This document shows, piece by piece, positions 35,101 to 43,765 of a DNA stretch of 64,000 nt. The DNA comes from Polaribacter aestuariivivens (lineage in GTDB: Bacteria > Bacteroidota > Bacteroidia > Flavobacteriales > Flavobacteriaceae). The position numbers and the translations under genes are program-made. The first letter of the stretch is position 1, and each line of letters begins with the position of its first letter. The DNA lies in the NCBI RefSeq assembly GCF_005885675.1, contig NZ_VANR01000008.1, forward strand, positions 721 to 64,720, read 5' to 3'. The notes under the pieces are model-generated. The model searched no databases. It was not told the DNA's origin and saw nothing but the letters and a program-made list of their open reading frames with translations.

Positions 35101-35815
35101 TTGGAATTTGTAATTCGTTTTGCTCGGAAACTGTCCAATATTGAGTGTAATTATCTAATGCAGAAAATCCAAAAGGATCTAAAATAGCTAAAATTGTTTT
35201 TTGCTCTGGTTCAGAAAAAATACTGCCAATTGCCCCCTGAAAAAATAATAATATGATTACAGTAATAAAACCTGCTGCAATATTTCTAGAAAAGGTTACT
35301 ACCGCAAAAACTACAGCTCCAAAAAACAATACGTTAGGCAAAATAAAAACCAAATAAGATTTTGCATAAGTCATTAAATTTAAACTTCCTACAATTTCTG
35401 GGTTGGTTCCTGGAAACCTAAAACCTATTATTAAACCCAAAGCTATCATTAGAACAATTGTTGAAACAATTACAATACCACTAAAAAACTTGGCAAATAA
35501 GTAATTTGTTTTAGTAAATGGATAAGAAAATAAAATGGTATGCATTTCACTTTTAAAATCTCTGTAAATAGAAACTCCAATGATAGATGGAAATAAAAAG
35601 AAAATGAAAATAGTTAAAATATTGAATAAACCTGTAATTTGTATGGGTGAATTTACAATTCTTGAAGAACCTGTTGTTCCTGTAATACCATCCCAAATAC
35701 CAGCATTTGAAGCAGCTATAAAAAAAGCTAAGAGTAAAAAAATTATAGCGTATATGTAAAAAACGGGCTTTTGAAACCAGTATTTTAATTCTTGTTTAAA
35801 TATTGTTGAAAACAT
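32159..35815 (-). CDS. ABC-2 type permease fused to an M1 family aminopeptidase
   Basis: 1218 residues. Residues 1-~600 hold about twelve membrane segments in two ABC-2-type permease halves; ~620-1218 are periplasmic and resemble M1 metallopeptidases. The zinc motif HEVAH lies at about residue 938 with the third ligand Glu in LSESMSEY, 19 residues after the last His (classical M1 enzymes have 18). It works with the ATPase encoded 83 bp upstream at 35899-36789. Such fusions are common in Bacteroidota, but the substrate is not established; a coupled export-and-cleavage role is inference. Confidence 0.88.
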   Translation of the reverse strand: MFSTIFKQELKYWFQKPVFYIYAIIFLLLAFFIAASNAGIWDGITGTTGSSRIVNSPIQITGLFNILTIFIFFLFPSIIGVSIYRDFKSEMHTILFSYPFTKTNYLFAKFFSGIVIVSTIVLMIALGLIIGFRFPGTNPEIVGSLNLMTYAKSYLVFILPNVLFFGAVVFAVVTFSRNIAAGFITVIILLFFQGAIGSIFSEPEQKTILAILDPFGFSALDNYTQYWTVSEQNELQIPIKELIIYNRLLWLAISSLVFGLVYKYFKFSQNALAISFRKAKGERVVKTNFSGVTKIILPKVSHNYSFVQNLKTLWKLSNIDFKYIFKSLPFICILIVGILLLIGTLFTVGKIFGTETLPVTWQMLRGGNIFSLLVINVCTFLYAGMLVQRARTARISHLVDSTPIPNWALLFSKLIALLKMQLVLLAVIMVSGMLFQAYNGYYDFEIGHYIKELFGLKFLNYVVWALLSIFIQTLVKNQYLGFFILLIIAIGTPFLSLIGIELSIFKYNEGPGFSYSDMNGYGSDLSRYLWYKLYWILGGSLLLVLSILMWVRGLPNSFAERIYIAKQRFKAPQKIAFFTLLIAFVGLGFTIFQETKSKNKNSASKQAELNAVKWEKTYKKYENYKQPRIVAVNANMNIFPKKKTFDASAVFTMVNKTNKAIDSIFLNHNALESTFEFNKPNNLVLEDTVFHFDIYHFENKIQPGDSLQLKITVKSKENTMFQQKSPVIENGTFINNFAIFPSLGYASGGELRDNKTRKKYDLPPNNLRPHPTDSTALGNTYISKDSDWIDFEATVSTSKDQIAIAPGYLQKEWIENDRKYFHYKMDSKILNFYAFNSARYEVKKELWNGISLEIYYHKPHTYNLDRMMKGMKASLAYNAKNFSPYQHKQARIIEFPRTGGGFAQSFPNTIPFSEGLGFIADVDDENEDGVDYPFAITVHEVAHQWWAHQVIGADVLGATMLSESMSEYVSLKVLEHQHGKNKMRKFLKDALDGYLIQRTFETKREKPLMYNDGQGYIHYQKGSMVFYALSDYIGEEKLNGALKKYVEKVKFQEPPYTTSIEMLSYINQVTPDSLKYVLKDMFETITLYKNRVVDVTSTKLENGKYQVDIEFEVSKYRNDEKGKKYYGEKVGDSLMYTPKDKTTPIYSVPLADYIDVGVFSEEEIDGKKKEKQLYFKKHKITQIHNKITLIVNEKPTEVGIDPYNKLIDTKSDDNRRKL

Positions 35816-35898
35816 AATAAAAAAGTTTTGAGTGTTTAATTTTAAGTGATTTGATTATTGAGTTTGATTTTTAAAATTAAACTCATAATTAAAAACTC

Positions 35899-36789
35899 TT
35901 AACTTGTTAATAAAGGTTCATCTTGTTTTAGAGCAATAAAATAAACATCATCCAATTGTGGTTTTGAAGCTGTAAAATCTTCTGATGGTTTTGTTTCTGA
36001 ATATACTCTAATATTTAACGTATTGTCTGGGTTAAAGTTTCTAGACAATACATTATACATTTTTATATTTTCTTCCAAATCGTCTTTTTGAATAATTTTC
36101 GTCCAAATTTTACCCTCTATTTCTTGAGTTGCATTTTGTGGAGTTGTATGTTTTAAAATTTTACCTCCGTTTAAAATTGCCATTTCATTACACAACTCTT
36201 TTACATCTTCTACAATATGTGTAGAAAAAATTACAGTACAATTAGTACCTACTTCACGTAAAACATTTAAAAAACGATGTCTTTCTGCAGGATCTAAACC
36301 TGCAGTTGGTTCATCTACAATAATTAGTTTCGGATTGTTTAATAACAATTGCGCAATTCCAAAACGTTGTTTCATTCCTCCAGAATAACCTGCTACATTT
36401 TTATGTCTAACATCATACAAATTGGTAATTTCCAAAACCTCTTTTATAATTGCCTTTCTTTCTATTTTGTTTGCGATACCTTTTAAAGTTGCAAAATAAT
36501 CTAACAAATCTTCTGCTGACATTTTTGGATATACACCAAAAGATTGTGGCAAATACCCCAAAACTTTTCTTAAAGACATATTATCTTCCAAAACATTAAT
36601 ATCACCAAATATAATTTCGCCAGAATCTGGACTTTGTAAGGTAGCAATGGTTCGCATTAAAGATGATTTTCCAGCACCATTAGGTCCTAATAAACCAAAC
36701 ATACCAATACCAATTTCTAAATCTAAATTATCTAATGCTTTTACTCCGTTTTTGTATGTTTTTGTTAAATTTTTAATAATTAGCTTCAT
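35899..36789 (-). CDS. ABC transporter ATP-binding protein
   Basis: 296 residues. Walker A GPNGAGKSS (~residue 36), Q-loop LPQSFGVYP, signature YSGGMKQRFGIAQ, Walker B LIIVDEPTAGLDP and H-loop STHIVED are all intact. The C-terminal ~80 residues are an extra region typical of ABC-2 export ATPases. It is the partner of the permease/aminopeptidase fusion and starts 10 bp after a small lipoprotein gene. Confidence 0.92.
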   Translation of the reverse strand: MKLIIKNLTKTYKNGVKALDNLDLEIGIGMFGLLGPNGAGKSSLMRTIATLQSPDSGEIIFGDINVLEDNMSLRKVLGYLPQSFGVYPKMSAEDLLDYFATLKGIANKIERKAIIKEVLEITNLYDVRHKNVAGYSGGMKQRFGIAQLLLNNPKLIIVDEPTAGLDPAERHRFLNVLREVGTNCTVIFSTHIVEDVKELCNEMAILNGGKILKHTTPQNATQEIEGKIWTKIIQKDDLEENIKMYNVLSRNFNPDNTLNIRVYSETKPSEDFTASKPQLDDVYFIALKQDEPLLTS

Positions 36790-36799
36790 GGTTTGGTTT

Positions 36800-37219
36800 T
36801 TATAGTTCTAATTTTATTTTTTTCTTGGTAATTGTAGTTAGCACTCCTTTTTCGTCTTCATTTTCAAAGGTTATCACCACAAAATCAAATTTTTCTAAGT
36901 TCAATAAATTTTTAACTGTTAATTTTCTTATAAATCTAGCATTTCTTATTAAAACACTATCACTACTCTCTTCTAACATCTCGTCAACACCAAGAAAAGT
37001 TAAGTTCACACCTTTCTCACTCACTGTGTTACTACTTCCTTTTTCATAAGTTCCTAAAGTTAATTTTTCAAAATTAAACTCTTTAGCAATTAAGTTTTCA
37101 AAACCTTTTTTACCTATTTTAAAATCAGGAAAATTATTTGATGAACGTTTAAAACTTGTTGTACAATTTGATAATACCATAAACAAAAAACACACAAATA
37201 CTATTTTTAAATACTTCAT
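36800..37219 (-). CDS. Small lipoprotein of unknown function
   Basis: 139 residues, lipobox LSNC (Cys19). The mature protein is beta-rich and charged and no family is recognised. It is the first gene of the ABC module (10 bp before the ATPase gene), so it may be an accessory of that transporter; this is inferred from position only. Confidence 0.6.
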   Translation of the reverse strand: MKYLKIVFVCFLFMVLSNCTTSFKRSSNNFPDFKIGKKGFENLIAKEFNFEKLTLGTYEKGSSNTVSEKGVNLTFLGVDEMLEESSDSVLIRNARFIRKLTVKNLLNLEKFDFVVITFENEDEKGVLTTITKKKIKLEL

Positions 37220-37365
37220 ATACTATTTATAATTTTAAACTTTTTAGTAAGTAGTTCACTTGTTAATATTGTTACAATTTTATGATGTAATTTACGAAAT
37301 CTTAGAAAATTCGTTTTATTTTTACAAGTAACAAAGAAAACACAATATTTATAAACTTATATAGA

Positions 37366-38454
37366 ATGGCAAAAAAATCGATATTAAATAAAAAATCTTT
37401 AGACTTTTTAGAAAAATATTTAAATAATGCAGCACCAACAGGTTATGAATGGGAAGGTCAAAAAATTTGGATGGACTATTTAAAGCCTTATGTAGATGAA
37501 TTTATTACAGATACTTATGGCTCTGCAGTTGGTGTTATCAATCCAAAAGCAAAATACAAAGTAGTTATTGAAGGTCATGCAGATGAAATTTCTTGGTATG
37601 TAAATTATATTTCGGATAATGGCTTGATTTACGTGATTAGAAATGGAGGTTCAGATCATCAAATTGCACCCAGTAAAATTGTAGATATTCATACCAAAAA
37701 AGGAATTGTAAAAGGTGTTTTTGGTTGGCCAGCAATTCATACCAGAGATAAATCTAAAGAAGAAGCTCCAAAACCAGATAATATTTTTATTGATACAGGT
37801 TGTGCCACCAAAAAAGAAGTTGAAGCATTAGGAATTCATGTGGGTTGTGTCATTACTTATCCAGACACATTTCACATTTTAAATGGAGATAAATTTGTTT
37901 GTCGTGCTTTAGATAATAGAATGGGTGGTTTTATGATTGCAGAAGTGGCTCGTTTACTAAAAGAAAACAAAAAAACATTGCCTTTTGGTTTGTACATTAC
38001 CAATTCTGTACAAGAAGAAATTGGTTTAAAAGGTGCAGAAATGATTACTGAAAGAATAAAACCAAATGTTGCCATTGTTACAGATGTTACGCATGACACT
38101 ACTACTCCAATGATTGAAGTAAAAAAATCTGGACATTTAGAAATTGGTAAAGGTCCTGTTGTGGCATATGCGCCAGCAGTTCAGCAAAAATTACGTGATT
38201 TAATTACAGAAACTGCAGAAGAAAAAAACATTCCGTTTCAACGTTCTGCATTATCTAGAGCAACAGGAACAGATACAGATGCATTTGCTTACAGTAATGG
38301 TGGTGTTGCTTCTGCATTAATTTCTTTGCCTTTGCGTTACATGCATACTACAGTAGAAATGGTGCATAGAGATGATGTAGAAAACGTTATAAAAATGATT
38401 TACGAAACCTTATTAAAATTAAAAGACGGAGAAACGTTTTCTTATTTTGAATAG
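37366..38454 (+). CDS. M42 family metallopeptidase (cobalt-type aminopeptidase)
   Basis: 362 residues. Co-catalytic metal ligands are visible in IEGHADEISW (His-x-Asp), RALDNRMGG (bridging Asp), QEEIG (catalytic Glu and a ligand), TDVTHDT and MHTTVEM (last His). M42 enzymes are cytoplasmic, often dodecameric, and trim peptides. It is followed at 20 bp by a strong terminator and so is monocistronic. Confidence 0.9.
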   Translation: MAKKSILNKKSLDFLEKYLNNAAPTGYEWEGQKIWMDYLKPYVDEFITDTYGSAVGVINPKAKYKVVIEGHADEISWYVNYISDNGLIYVIRNGGSDHQIAPSKIVDIHTKKGIVKGVFGWPAIHTRDKSKEEAPKPDNIFIDTGCATKKEVEALGIHVGCVITYPDTFHILNGDKFVCRALDNRMGGFMIAEVARLLKENKKTLPFGLYITNSVQEEIGLKGAEMITERIKPNVAIVTDVTHDTTTPMIEVKKSGHLEIGKGPVVAYAPAVQQKLRDLITETAEEKNIPFQRSALSRATGTDTDAFAYSNGGVASALISLPLRYMHTTVEMVHRDDVENVIKMIYETLLKLKDGETFSYFE

Positions 38455-38473
38455 AAAATAAAATATTACATTT

Positions 38474-38508
38474 AATGCGCACAATAATTTGTGCGCATTT
38501 TTATTTTA
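38474..38508 (+). terminator. Rho-independent terminator after the M42 peptidase gene
   Basis: AATGCGCACAA (38474-38484) and TTGTGCGCATT (38489-38499) form a perfect 11-bp stem with a four-base loop, followed by TTTATTTT. The ATG at 38475, an apparent upstream start of the next gene, lies inside this stem and is therefore unlikely to be used. Confidence 0.92.
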
Positions 38509-38513
38509 CTAAT

Positions 38514-39671
38514 ATGATTTTACCAAACCAAAAACATCTTTTTAGTCTTCCAGAAGGAATAACGTATTTGAATATTGCAGCTCAATCTCCATCAATGAAA
38601 GCTGTTGAAAAAGCAGGAATTGATGGCGTTTTAGAAAAAAGTCATCCTTATAAAATTGTTGGAAATTCTTATTTTGAACCTGTAAAAGAGGTAAAAAAAC
38701 TCTTTGCAGAATTAATTGATGTTGATGATTATAACAGAATTGCAAACATACCTTCTGCTTCTTATGGTTTGGCAACTGTAGCCAATAACATCACATTACA
38801 AAAAGATGATGAAATTATGTTGGTAGAAAGTCAGTTTCCCAGCAATTATTACGTTTGGGAAAAATTAGCAACAAAATATGATGCGAAACTAACCATCGTT
38901 TCGATGCCAAAAAGCACTAAAAATCGAGGCAAAAATTGGAATGAAGCAATTTTGAATTCAATTTCTGATAAAACTGCTGTTGTAGCTTTAGGAAATATTC
39001 ATTGGGCAAATGGAACGTTGTTTGACTTAAAATCGATTAGAAAAAAAACGACAGAAAATAATGCTTTACTAATTATTGATGGGAGTCAATCAATAGGAGC
39101 TGTTCCATTTTCCGTAAAAGAAATACAACCAGATGCTTTAGTTTGCGCTGGTTACAAATGGCTTTTTGGACCTTATGGTTGTGGTTATGCCTATTTTGGT
39201 AAATATTTTGATAATGGAATTCCGTTAGAAGAAAATTGGTCTAATCGTTTACATAGCGAAAACATGACTGGTTTAACTGCTTATCAACCTAAATACAAAC
39301 CTTTGGCAAACAGATATTCTGTTGGAGAACATGCTAGTTTTATTCATATAAAAATGCAAATTAAAGCACTTAAACAGGTTTTAATTTGGACGCCAAAAGC
39401 AATTCAAAACTATTGTAAAGAAATTACTGCTGATGCTGTTTTAAAATTGAAAGAATTGGGTTGTTTTATAGAAGATGATAATTACAGAACCCATCATTTA
39501 TTTGGTGTGGAACTTCCGAAAGAACTAAACATAGACGAACTAAAATCGAAACTGAAAGCAGCAAAAATCTTTGTTTCTTTTCGAGGAAATTACATTCGTC
39601 TTTCTTGTCATTTATACAACACTAAAGAAGATTTTGAGAAATTGATGAATTGTATTGCAGCTTGTTTATAA
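38514..39671 (+). CDS. Class V aminotransferase (PLP-dependent, cysteine desulfurase-like fold)
   Basis: 385 residues from the ATG at 38514 (MILPNQKHLFSLPEG); a longer frame from 38475 would begin inside a terminator and was rejected. The PLP-binding lysine is in VCAGYKWLFGPYGCGY (~residue 217), with LLIIDGSQSIGAVPF (Asp-x-x-Gln, cofactor contact) before it, and RLSCHLYNTKEDF near the end as in class V enzymes. The substrate cannot be told; kynureninase- and isopenicillin-epimerase-like members share this pattern. It is followed by NUDIX with 1 bp between stop and start. Confidence 0.85.
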   Translation: MILPNQKHLFSLPEGITYLNIAAQSPSMKAVEKAGIDGVLEKSHPYKIVGNSYFEPVKEVKKLFAELIDVDDYNRIANIPSASYGLATVANNITLQKDDEIMLVESQFPSNYYVWEKLATKYDAKLTIVSMPKSTKNRGKNWNEAILNSISDKTAVVALGNIHWANGTLFDLKSIRKKTTENNALLIIDGSQSIGAVPFSVKEIQPDALVCAGYKWLFGPYGCGYAYFGKYFDNGIPLEENWSNRLHSENMTGLTAYQPKYKPLANRYSVGEHASFIHIKMQIKALKQVLIWTPKAIQNYCKEITADAVLKLKELGCFIEDDNYRTHHLFGVELPKELNIDELKSKLKAAKIFVSFRGNYIRLSCHLYNTKEDFEKLMNCIAACL

Positions 39672-39672
39672 A

Positions 39673-40215
39673 ATGGACGAACTCATAGACATTCTTACTC
39701 CAGAAGGAAAATCAACAGGAAAAACTGCGTTAAAATCTGAAGCACATAAAAACGGTTGGTTTCATGCAACTGTTCATATTTGGCTATTTACTAAAGACGA
39801 AAAAGTTTTACTTCAAAAAAGAGCGATGACCAAAAAAGTTTTTCCTGGTTTGTGGGATATTTCTGTTGCTGGACACATAGCTGCTGGAGAAACAATTTTA
39901 GCATCAGCAAAAAGAGAAGTTTTTGAAGAAATTGGTTTGAAGTTGCAAGAAGAAGATTTTACAAAAATTGGGACAAGAATTCATCAAGTTTCACATAAAA
40001 ATGGAATTATAGATAATGAATTTCATCATGTTTTTATTGCTGAACTAAAAATTCCTGTGGAGAAACTCAAAATTCAAATTGAAGAAGTTGATGCTATTCA
40101 ACTCTTTGATTTATCTGTATTAACATCAACAAAAAACCTTGAAAACGTTTTGCTTCCAAGGTTTCATGATTATTATGTTACTGTTTACGATAAAATAATT
40201 GATCATTTAAAATAG
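39673..40215 (+). CDS. NUDIX hydrolase (isopentenyl-diphosphate isomerase-like branch)
   Basis: 180 residues from the ATG at 39673 (MDELIDILTPEG); the in-frame ATG at 39655 would overlap the preceding gene. The Nudix box is complete: G-H-I-A-A-G-E at ~70 and REVFEEIGL (~84-92), fitting Gx5Ex7REUxEExGU. The N-terminal arrangement resembles cytoplasmic NUDIX proteins near IPP isomerase; the substrate is unknown. A weak hairpin ATAGTT/AACTAT lies at the stop. Confidence 0.85.
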   Translation: MDELIDILTPEGKSTGKTALKSEAHKNGWFHATVHIWLFTKDEKVLLQKRAMTKKVFPGLWDISVAGHIAAGETILASAKREVFEEIGLKLQEEDFTKIGTRIHQVSHKNGIIDNEFHHVFIAELKIPVEKLKIQIEEVDAIQLFDLSVLTSTKNLENVLLPRFHDYYVTVYDKIIDHLK

Positions 40216-40285
40216 TTTCCTAACTATTCAGACATCAACTACAATTTCGTGTAAAATTATTATCAGTTTTACTTTTACTGAAAAC

Positions 40286-41050
40286 TTATTTTACTGGTTT
40301 TTCGTAAAAAGAATCTGCCAATTTACCTTCACTAACTAAAGGTAACGTAAATTCTGTTGCTGGTCTTGCAGGTTCAGTTGGATTTCCGTTTTCATCTTTT
40401 TTATACCAAGTAATTTCTTTTGGTAAAATTAACCCATTAGTGTTTTCCCAAGAATTATAGCGTATTAAATTATATTTATTGCTAGTTTCTTTTGAGTTGA
40501 AAGTAACTGTGTAAGCCAACCATTCCATTTGAAAACTTGTTGGATTGTAATAAATAATATAATTATCATCTGGAGAAGTTCCTACGTTTGCTTTGTAAGA
40601 AATTTTATATCCTGGGTAATTTTTACCTTCGAAAGTTAAATCGGCTACTTTATTATAAATAATTCCATCGTCTGCCAAAACAAAAGGCATTGCATAAAAA
40701 TAGAAATATAAATTATAATAAAAAGTTAGATTTCCTTTATAAATACCTTCTTCCTCTTCATCTAACCAAACTTCTTTACCATCAAATCCTAAAGAATATT
40801 TTGGTGAATTTACAACAGTTTTTCTGGTTTGTAAATCTACAGTATGTACTTCTTCTCCTTTATTAAAAGATAAAACTTTTGATTTTCTCCAAGTGTTTAT
40901 TCCTCCATGTGCTTCAAAAACTTTAGCTAAATTTTCTGGAAAATTTTCTTTTTGAACATTTTTTTCTTCTTGTTGTTGTGATTCTTTTTTTGAATCATTT
41001 TTACAAGAAATTACGGTAATTGCTAAGAATAATAAGATTATTTTTTTCAT
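40286..41050 (-). CDS. DUF6503-like lipoprotein
   Basis: 254 residues with lipobox VISC (Cys16) and a long Lys/Glu/Gln linker. The mature domain starts ENLAKVFEAHGGINTWRKSK and continues with LGFDGKEVWL and YYNPTSFQMEWLAYTV, a beta-barrel-like fold related to LolA/outer-membrane lipoprotein carriers that I recognise as DUF6503. Function unknown. Confidence 0.75.
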   Translation of the reverse strand: MKKIILLFLAITVISCKNDSKKESQQQEEKNVQKENFPENLAKVFEAHGGINTWRKSKVLSFNKGEEVHTVDLQTRKTVVNSPKYSLGFDGKEVWLDEEEEGIYKGNLTFYYNLYFYFYAMPFVLADDGIIYNKVADLTFEGKNYPGYKISYKANVGTSPDDNYIIYYNPTSFQMEWLAYTVTFNSKETSNKYNLIRYNSWENTNGLILPKEITWYKKDENGNPTEPARPATEFTLPLVSEGKLADSFYEKPVK

Positions 41051-41142
41051 TAAAATTTGTTATAAATTGATTCTTCGAAATTTGTCGTTATTTTAAATAG
41101 TACTTTCAAAAATAAAGAAAAATTATACTAATTTTAAAAAAC

Positions 41143-42909
41143 TTATATTTTTGATTGGTAAGTGTACAAATCGTAATATCTTCCTTTTGCTTCAATTAAT
41201 TGTTCGTGTGTACCTCTTTCTACTATTTTACCAGCTTCAATTACTAAAATTTGATCTGCTTTTTTAATTGTACTCAATCTATGAGCAATCACAATGGTGG
41301 TTCTGTCTTTTACTAACTCTGATAAACTTTTTTGAATTAAAGCTTCACTTTCTGTATCTAAATTTGATGTTGCTTCGTCTAAAATAATAATTTTTGGATC
41401 TGCTAAAATGGCTCTTGCAATTGCCAATCGTTGTCTTTGTCCTCCAGATAATTTAATACCTCTTTCTCCAATTAAAGTATCTAAACCATCTTCAAATCGA
41501 TCTGTAAATTCGTTAACATAAGCTACTTTTACAGCATTTAGCAATTCTTTTTCAGTGGCATTTGGTCTAGGAAATAAAATATTTTCTCTAATTGTACCTT
41601 CGAATAAAAATTCATCTTGTAACACTACTCCTAAATGTTTTCTAAAACTTGATAATTTTACTTTAGACATATCATGATTATCAATAGTAATTTTACCAGA
41701 TTTTGGATTTAAAAAAGTTGCAGACAAGCCTGCAATGGTAGATTTTCCAGAACCAGAACTACCTACTAAAGCTGTTACTGAGCCAGAAGGAACTTTAAAA
41801 CTAATGTTATGTAAAACTTCTTTTTCTTCTTCATAGGCAAATGAAACGTCTTTAAATACAATTTCACCTTTTGTATTGTTTAGCTCAATTGTTCTATTTT
41901 CATCATCTTCTTCTGCAGGCATATTCATTAATTCCTCTGTTCTATCTAAACCCGCTAAAGCTTCTGTTAATTGACTACCAATATTGCTCATTTGTACAAT
42001 TGGAGCAACCATAAATGCTAGTAAAAAAGTAAATTGAATAAAATCTCCAAAGGTTAATGTACCCTGAATCATAAAATAACCTCCAATACCCATTACTCCT
42101 GTTGTTGCCAAACCTATCAAAAAAGTAGAAGAACTCGTCATTAAAGCAGTTGCTGTCATACTTTTTTTAACGTTTTGAAAAATATTTTCTACTCCTTTTT
42201 CAAAAATTTTGGTTTCTTGCTCTTCTGCATTAAAAGCTTTTATAACTCTTATTCCTCCTAAAGTTTCTGTTAAACGACCTTTTACTTCTGCATTAATTTT
42301 TCCTCTAGCTCTAAAAATTGGTCTTATGTATTTAAAAGATTTTAGGGCTATTAAACCAAAAATAGATAAAGGAACAAATGTAAAAACAGTCATCCAAACA
42401 TTCATTTTTAATAAAATAACCAATGTTAAAATTGCTGTAAAAGAACCTCCAATTAATTGCACCAACCCTGTACCTATTAGGTTTCTTACACCTTCTACAT
42501 CACTCATAATTCTGGAAACCAATGCACCAGATTTTGTATTATCAAAAAAACTGATTGGTAACGACAATACTTTTTTTTGTACTTGCGCTCTTAATTCTGA
42601 TATTAAATATTGTGCTTGAATACTTAGTACTTTCGTTAGTAAAAAAGAAGTAATGGCTTGAATTAAAATTGCACCAATTACAATTAGTATTAATGTATAT
42701 AGCTGATTAAAATCTTTATTAGGAACAACCTCATCTAATAAAACTTTACTTTGTAGTGGCAGTACAAAACCAGATAAACTTCTAATAATTATTAAAATTA
42801 AACCAATAAAAACAAGATTTCTTCTTGGCCAAATAATAGTTTTAAAAGCTTGTTTTAGAGTAACTTTAGGTTTGGTTTTACTTTTTTTTGATTCTTTTAA
42901 ATGTTGCAT
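41143..42909 (-). CDS. ABC exporter with fused membrane and ATPase domains (MsbA-like)
   Basis: 588 residues: six membrane helices (~30-330) then an ATPase domain. Walker A GSSGSGKST (~386), signature LSGGQRQRLAIARAIL (~490), Walker B IIILDEATSNLD and H-loop IAHRLST are intact. The charged N-terminus MQHLKESKKSKTKPK is unusual in length but common in this clade. Half-transporters of this kind form homodimers; a lipid or drug substrate is possible, not shown. Confidence 0.92.
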   Translation of the reverse strand: MQHLKESKKSKTKPKVTLKQAFKTIIWPRRNLVFIGLILIIIRSLSGFVLPLQSKVLLDEVVPNKDFNQLYTLILIVIGAILIQAITSFLLTKVLSIQAQYLISELRAQVQKKVLSLPISFFDNTKSGALVSRIMSDVEGVRNLIGTGLVQLIGGSFTAILTLVILLKMNVWMTVFTFVPLSIFGLIALKSFKYIRPIFRARGKINAEVKGRLTETLGGIRVIKAFNAEEQETKIFEKGVENIFQNVKKSMTATALMTSSSTFLIGLATTGVMGIGGYFMIQGTLTFGDFIQFTFLLAFMVAPIVQMSNIGSQLTEALAGLDRTEELMNMPAEEDDENRTIELNNTKGEIVFKDVSFAYEEEKEVLHNISFKVPSGSVTALVGSSGSGKSTIAGLSATFLNPKSGKITIDNHDMSKVKLSSFRKHLGVVLQDEFLFEGTIRENILFPRPNATEKELLNAVKVAYVNEFTDRFEDGLDTLIGERGIKLSGGQRQRLAIARAILADPKIIILDEATSNLDTESEALIQKSLSELVKDRTTIVIAHRLSTIKKADQILVIEAGKIVERGTHEQLIEAKGRYYDLYTYQSKI

Positions 42910-43059
42910 CAGCTATTTTTATTAGATACTTAATGAATGACAACTTGTATGCCAATGAAAAGAAGTGTGACAAATTAGCAAAAAACACATTGAAAAAAAG
43001 ACTTGTCAGGTTTTAAAAAACTAATAAGTCTGAAATAAAAATTATTATTTGTTGTGTTT

Positions 43060-43353
43060 TTAATGTGTAGCTTCACCTGCTCCACTTGGAATTCTAATAT
43101 TTTCTACAATTTCTGTTACCTCTATGAGAGGTGCAGGTGTAAATCTAGAAACAATTATGGCTACCACAAAATTGGCAAACATTGCAACAGTACCAAAACC
43201 TTCTGGAGAAATTCCAAACCACCAATCTTTTTCTGTTCCTCCTCCAAACCAATCGAACTTAAATTTTAACATGTAAAAAAGCATAGATAAAATTCCTATA
43301 TAAAGTGTAAATGTAATTCCTACTAAAATCCATGTCCAAACTTAAATACTCAT
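43060..43353 (-). pseudogene. Sodium:solute symporter remnant: N-terminal 20 codons joined to the C-terminal end
   Basis: Reading the minus strand from the ATG at 43353 gives M-S-I-stop-VWTWILVGITFTLYIGI, the typical N-terminus of DUF4212-associated sodium:solute symporters, with TAA as codon 4. It then passes without interruption into LSMLFYMLKFKFDWFGGGTE and FGISPEGFGTVAMF, ending IRIPSGAGEATH, the typical C-terminus. Full proteins have about 550-580 residues; here about 97 codons remain, so about 470 codons are missing through an internal deletion, plus a nonsense change. The last 74 codons are open from an internal ATG but cannot make a transporter. Confidence 0.85.
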
Positions 43354-43356
43354 GAT

Positions 43357-43632
43357 TTAATTTTTTAGATTTTTATCAATTTCATTGTAACCAAATTCTT
43401 TATCTAATTTGTTAATCTATTTTTTATACACAAAAATGAGAATTACAAAAACATAAATAGCACCTTGTTGTGCAAACCAAAAACCAAGTTTAAAACCACC
43501 TATTTTTACTGTATTTAACTCATCAACCAATAAAATTCCGAATATAAAAGAAACTAAAAACCAAATACTTAATAATATCAATAGATATTTCAAATTTTTT
43601 TTCCAGTATTTTTTCTCTTTGATTGAATCCAT
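43357..43632 (-). pseudogene. DUF4212 symporter small subunit truncated by an in-frame amber stop
   Basis: The frame gives 71 residues with two membrane segments (~14-36 and ~48-68) ending FVILIFVYKK, then TAG (43417-43419), after which the same frame stays open for 19 more codons (INKLDKEFGYNEIDKNLKN) up to TAA at 43357. The downstream part matches the usual C-terminus of DUF4212 proteins, so a sense codon such as TTG has become TAG. Its partner symporter, 3 bp downstream, is also broken. The shortened protein might still be made. Confidence 0.75.
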
Positions 43633-43765
43633 AAATATTAAATATTAGTTTTATTGTTAGCAATTTAAATTAAATAGTATATTTTTATATATCTAATAAC
43701 GCCTTTTTTATGCACTATTAAACAAAGGTTTACGTATTAGCAATTTTAAATATATACAACTTTTT

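Noticed and set aside
38475..38513. Upstream start of the class V aminotransferase
   Set aside because: It lies inside the terminator of the M42 gene, and the family start fits the ATG at 38514.
40213..40228. Terminator after the NUDIX gene (ATAGTT/AACTAT)
   Set aside because: The stem is only six A/T-rich pairs and no T-run follows.
43054..43284. Two small open frames at the symporter locus read as independent genes
   Set aside because: The minus-strand frame is the C-terminus of a deleted symporter and the plus-strand frame is its shadow.
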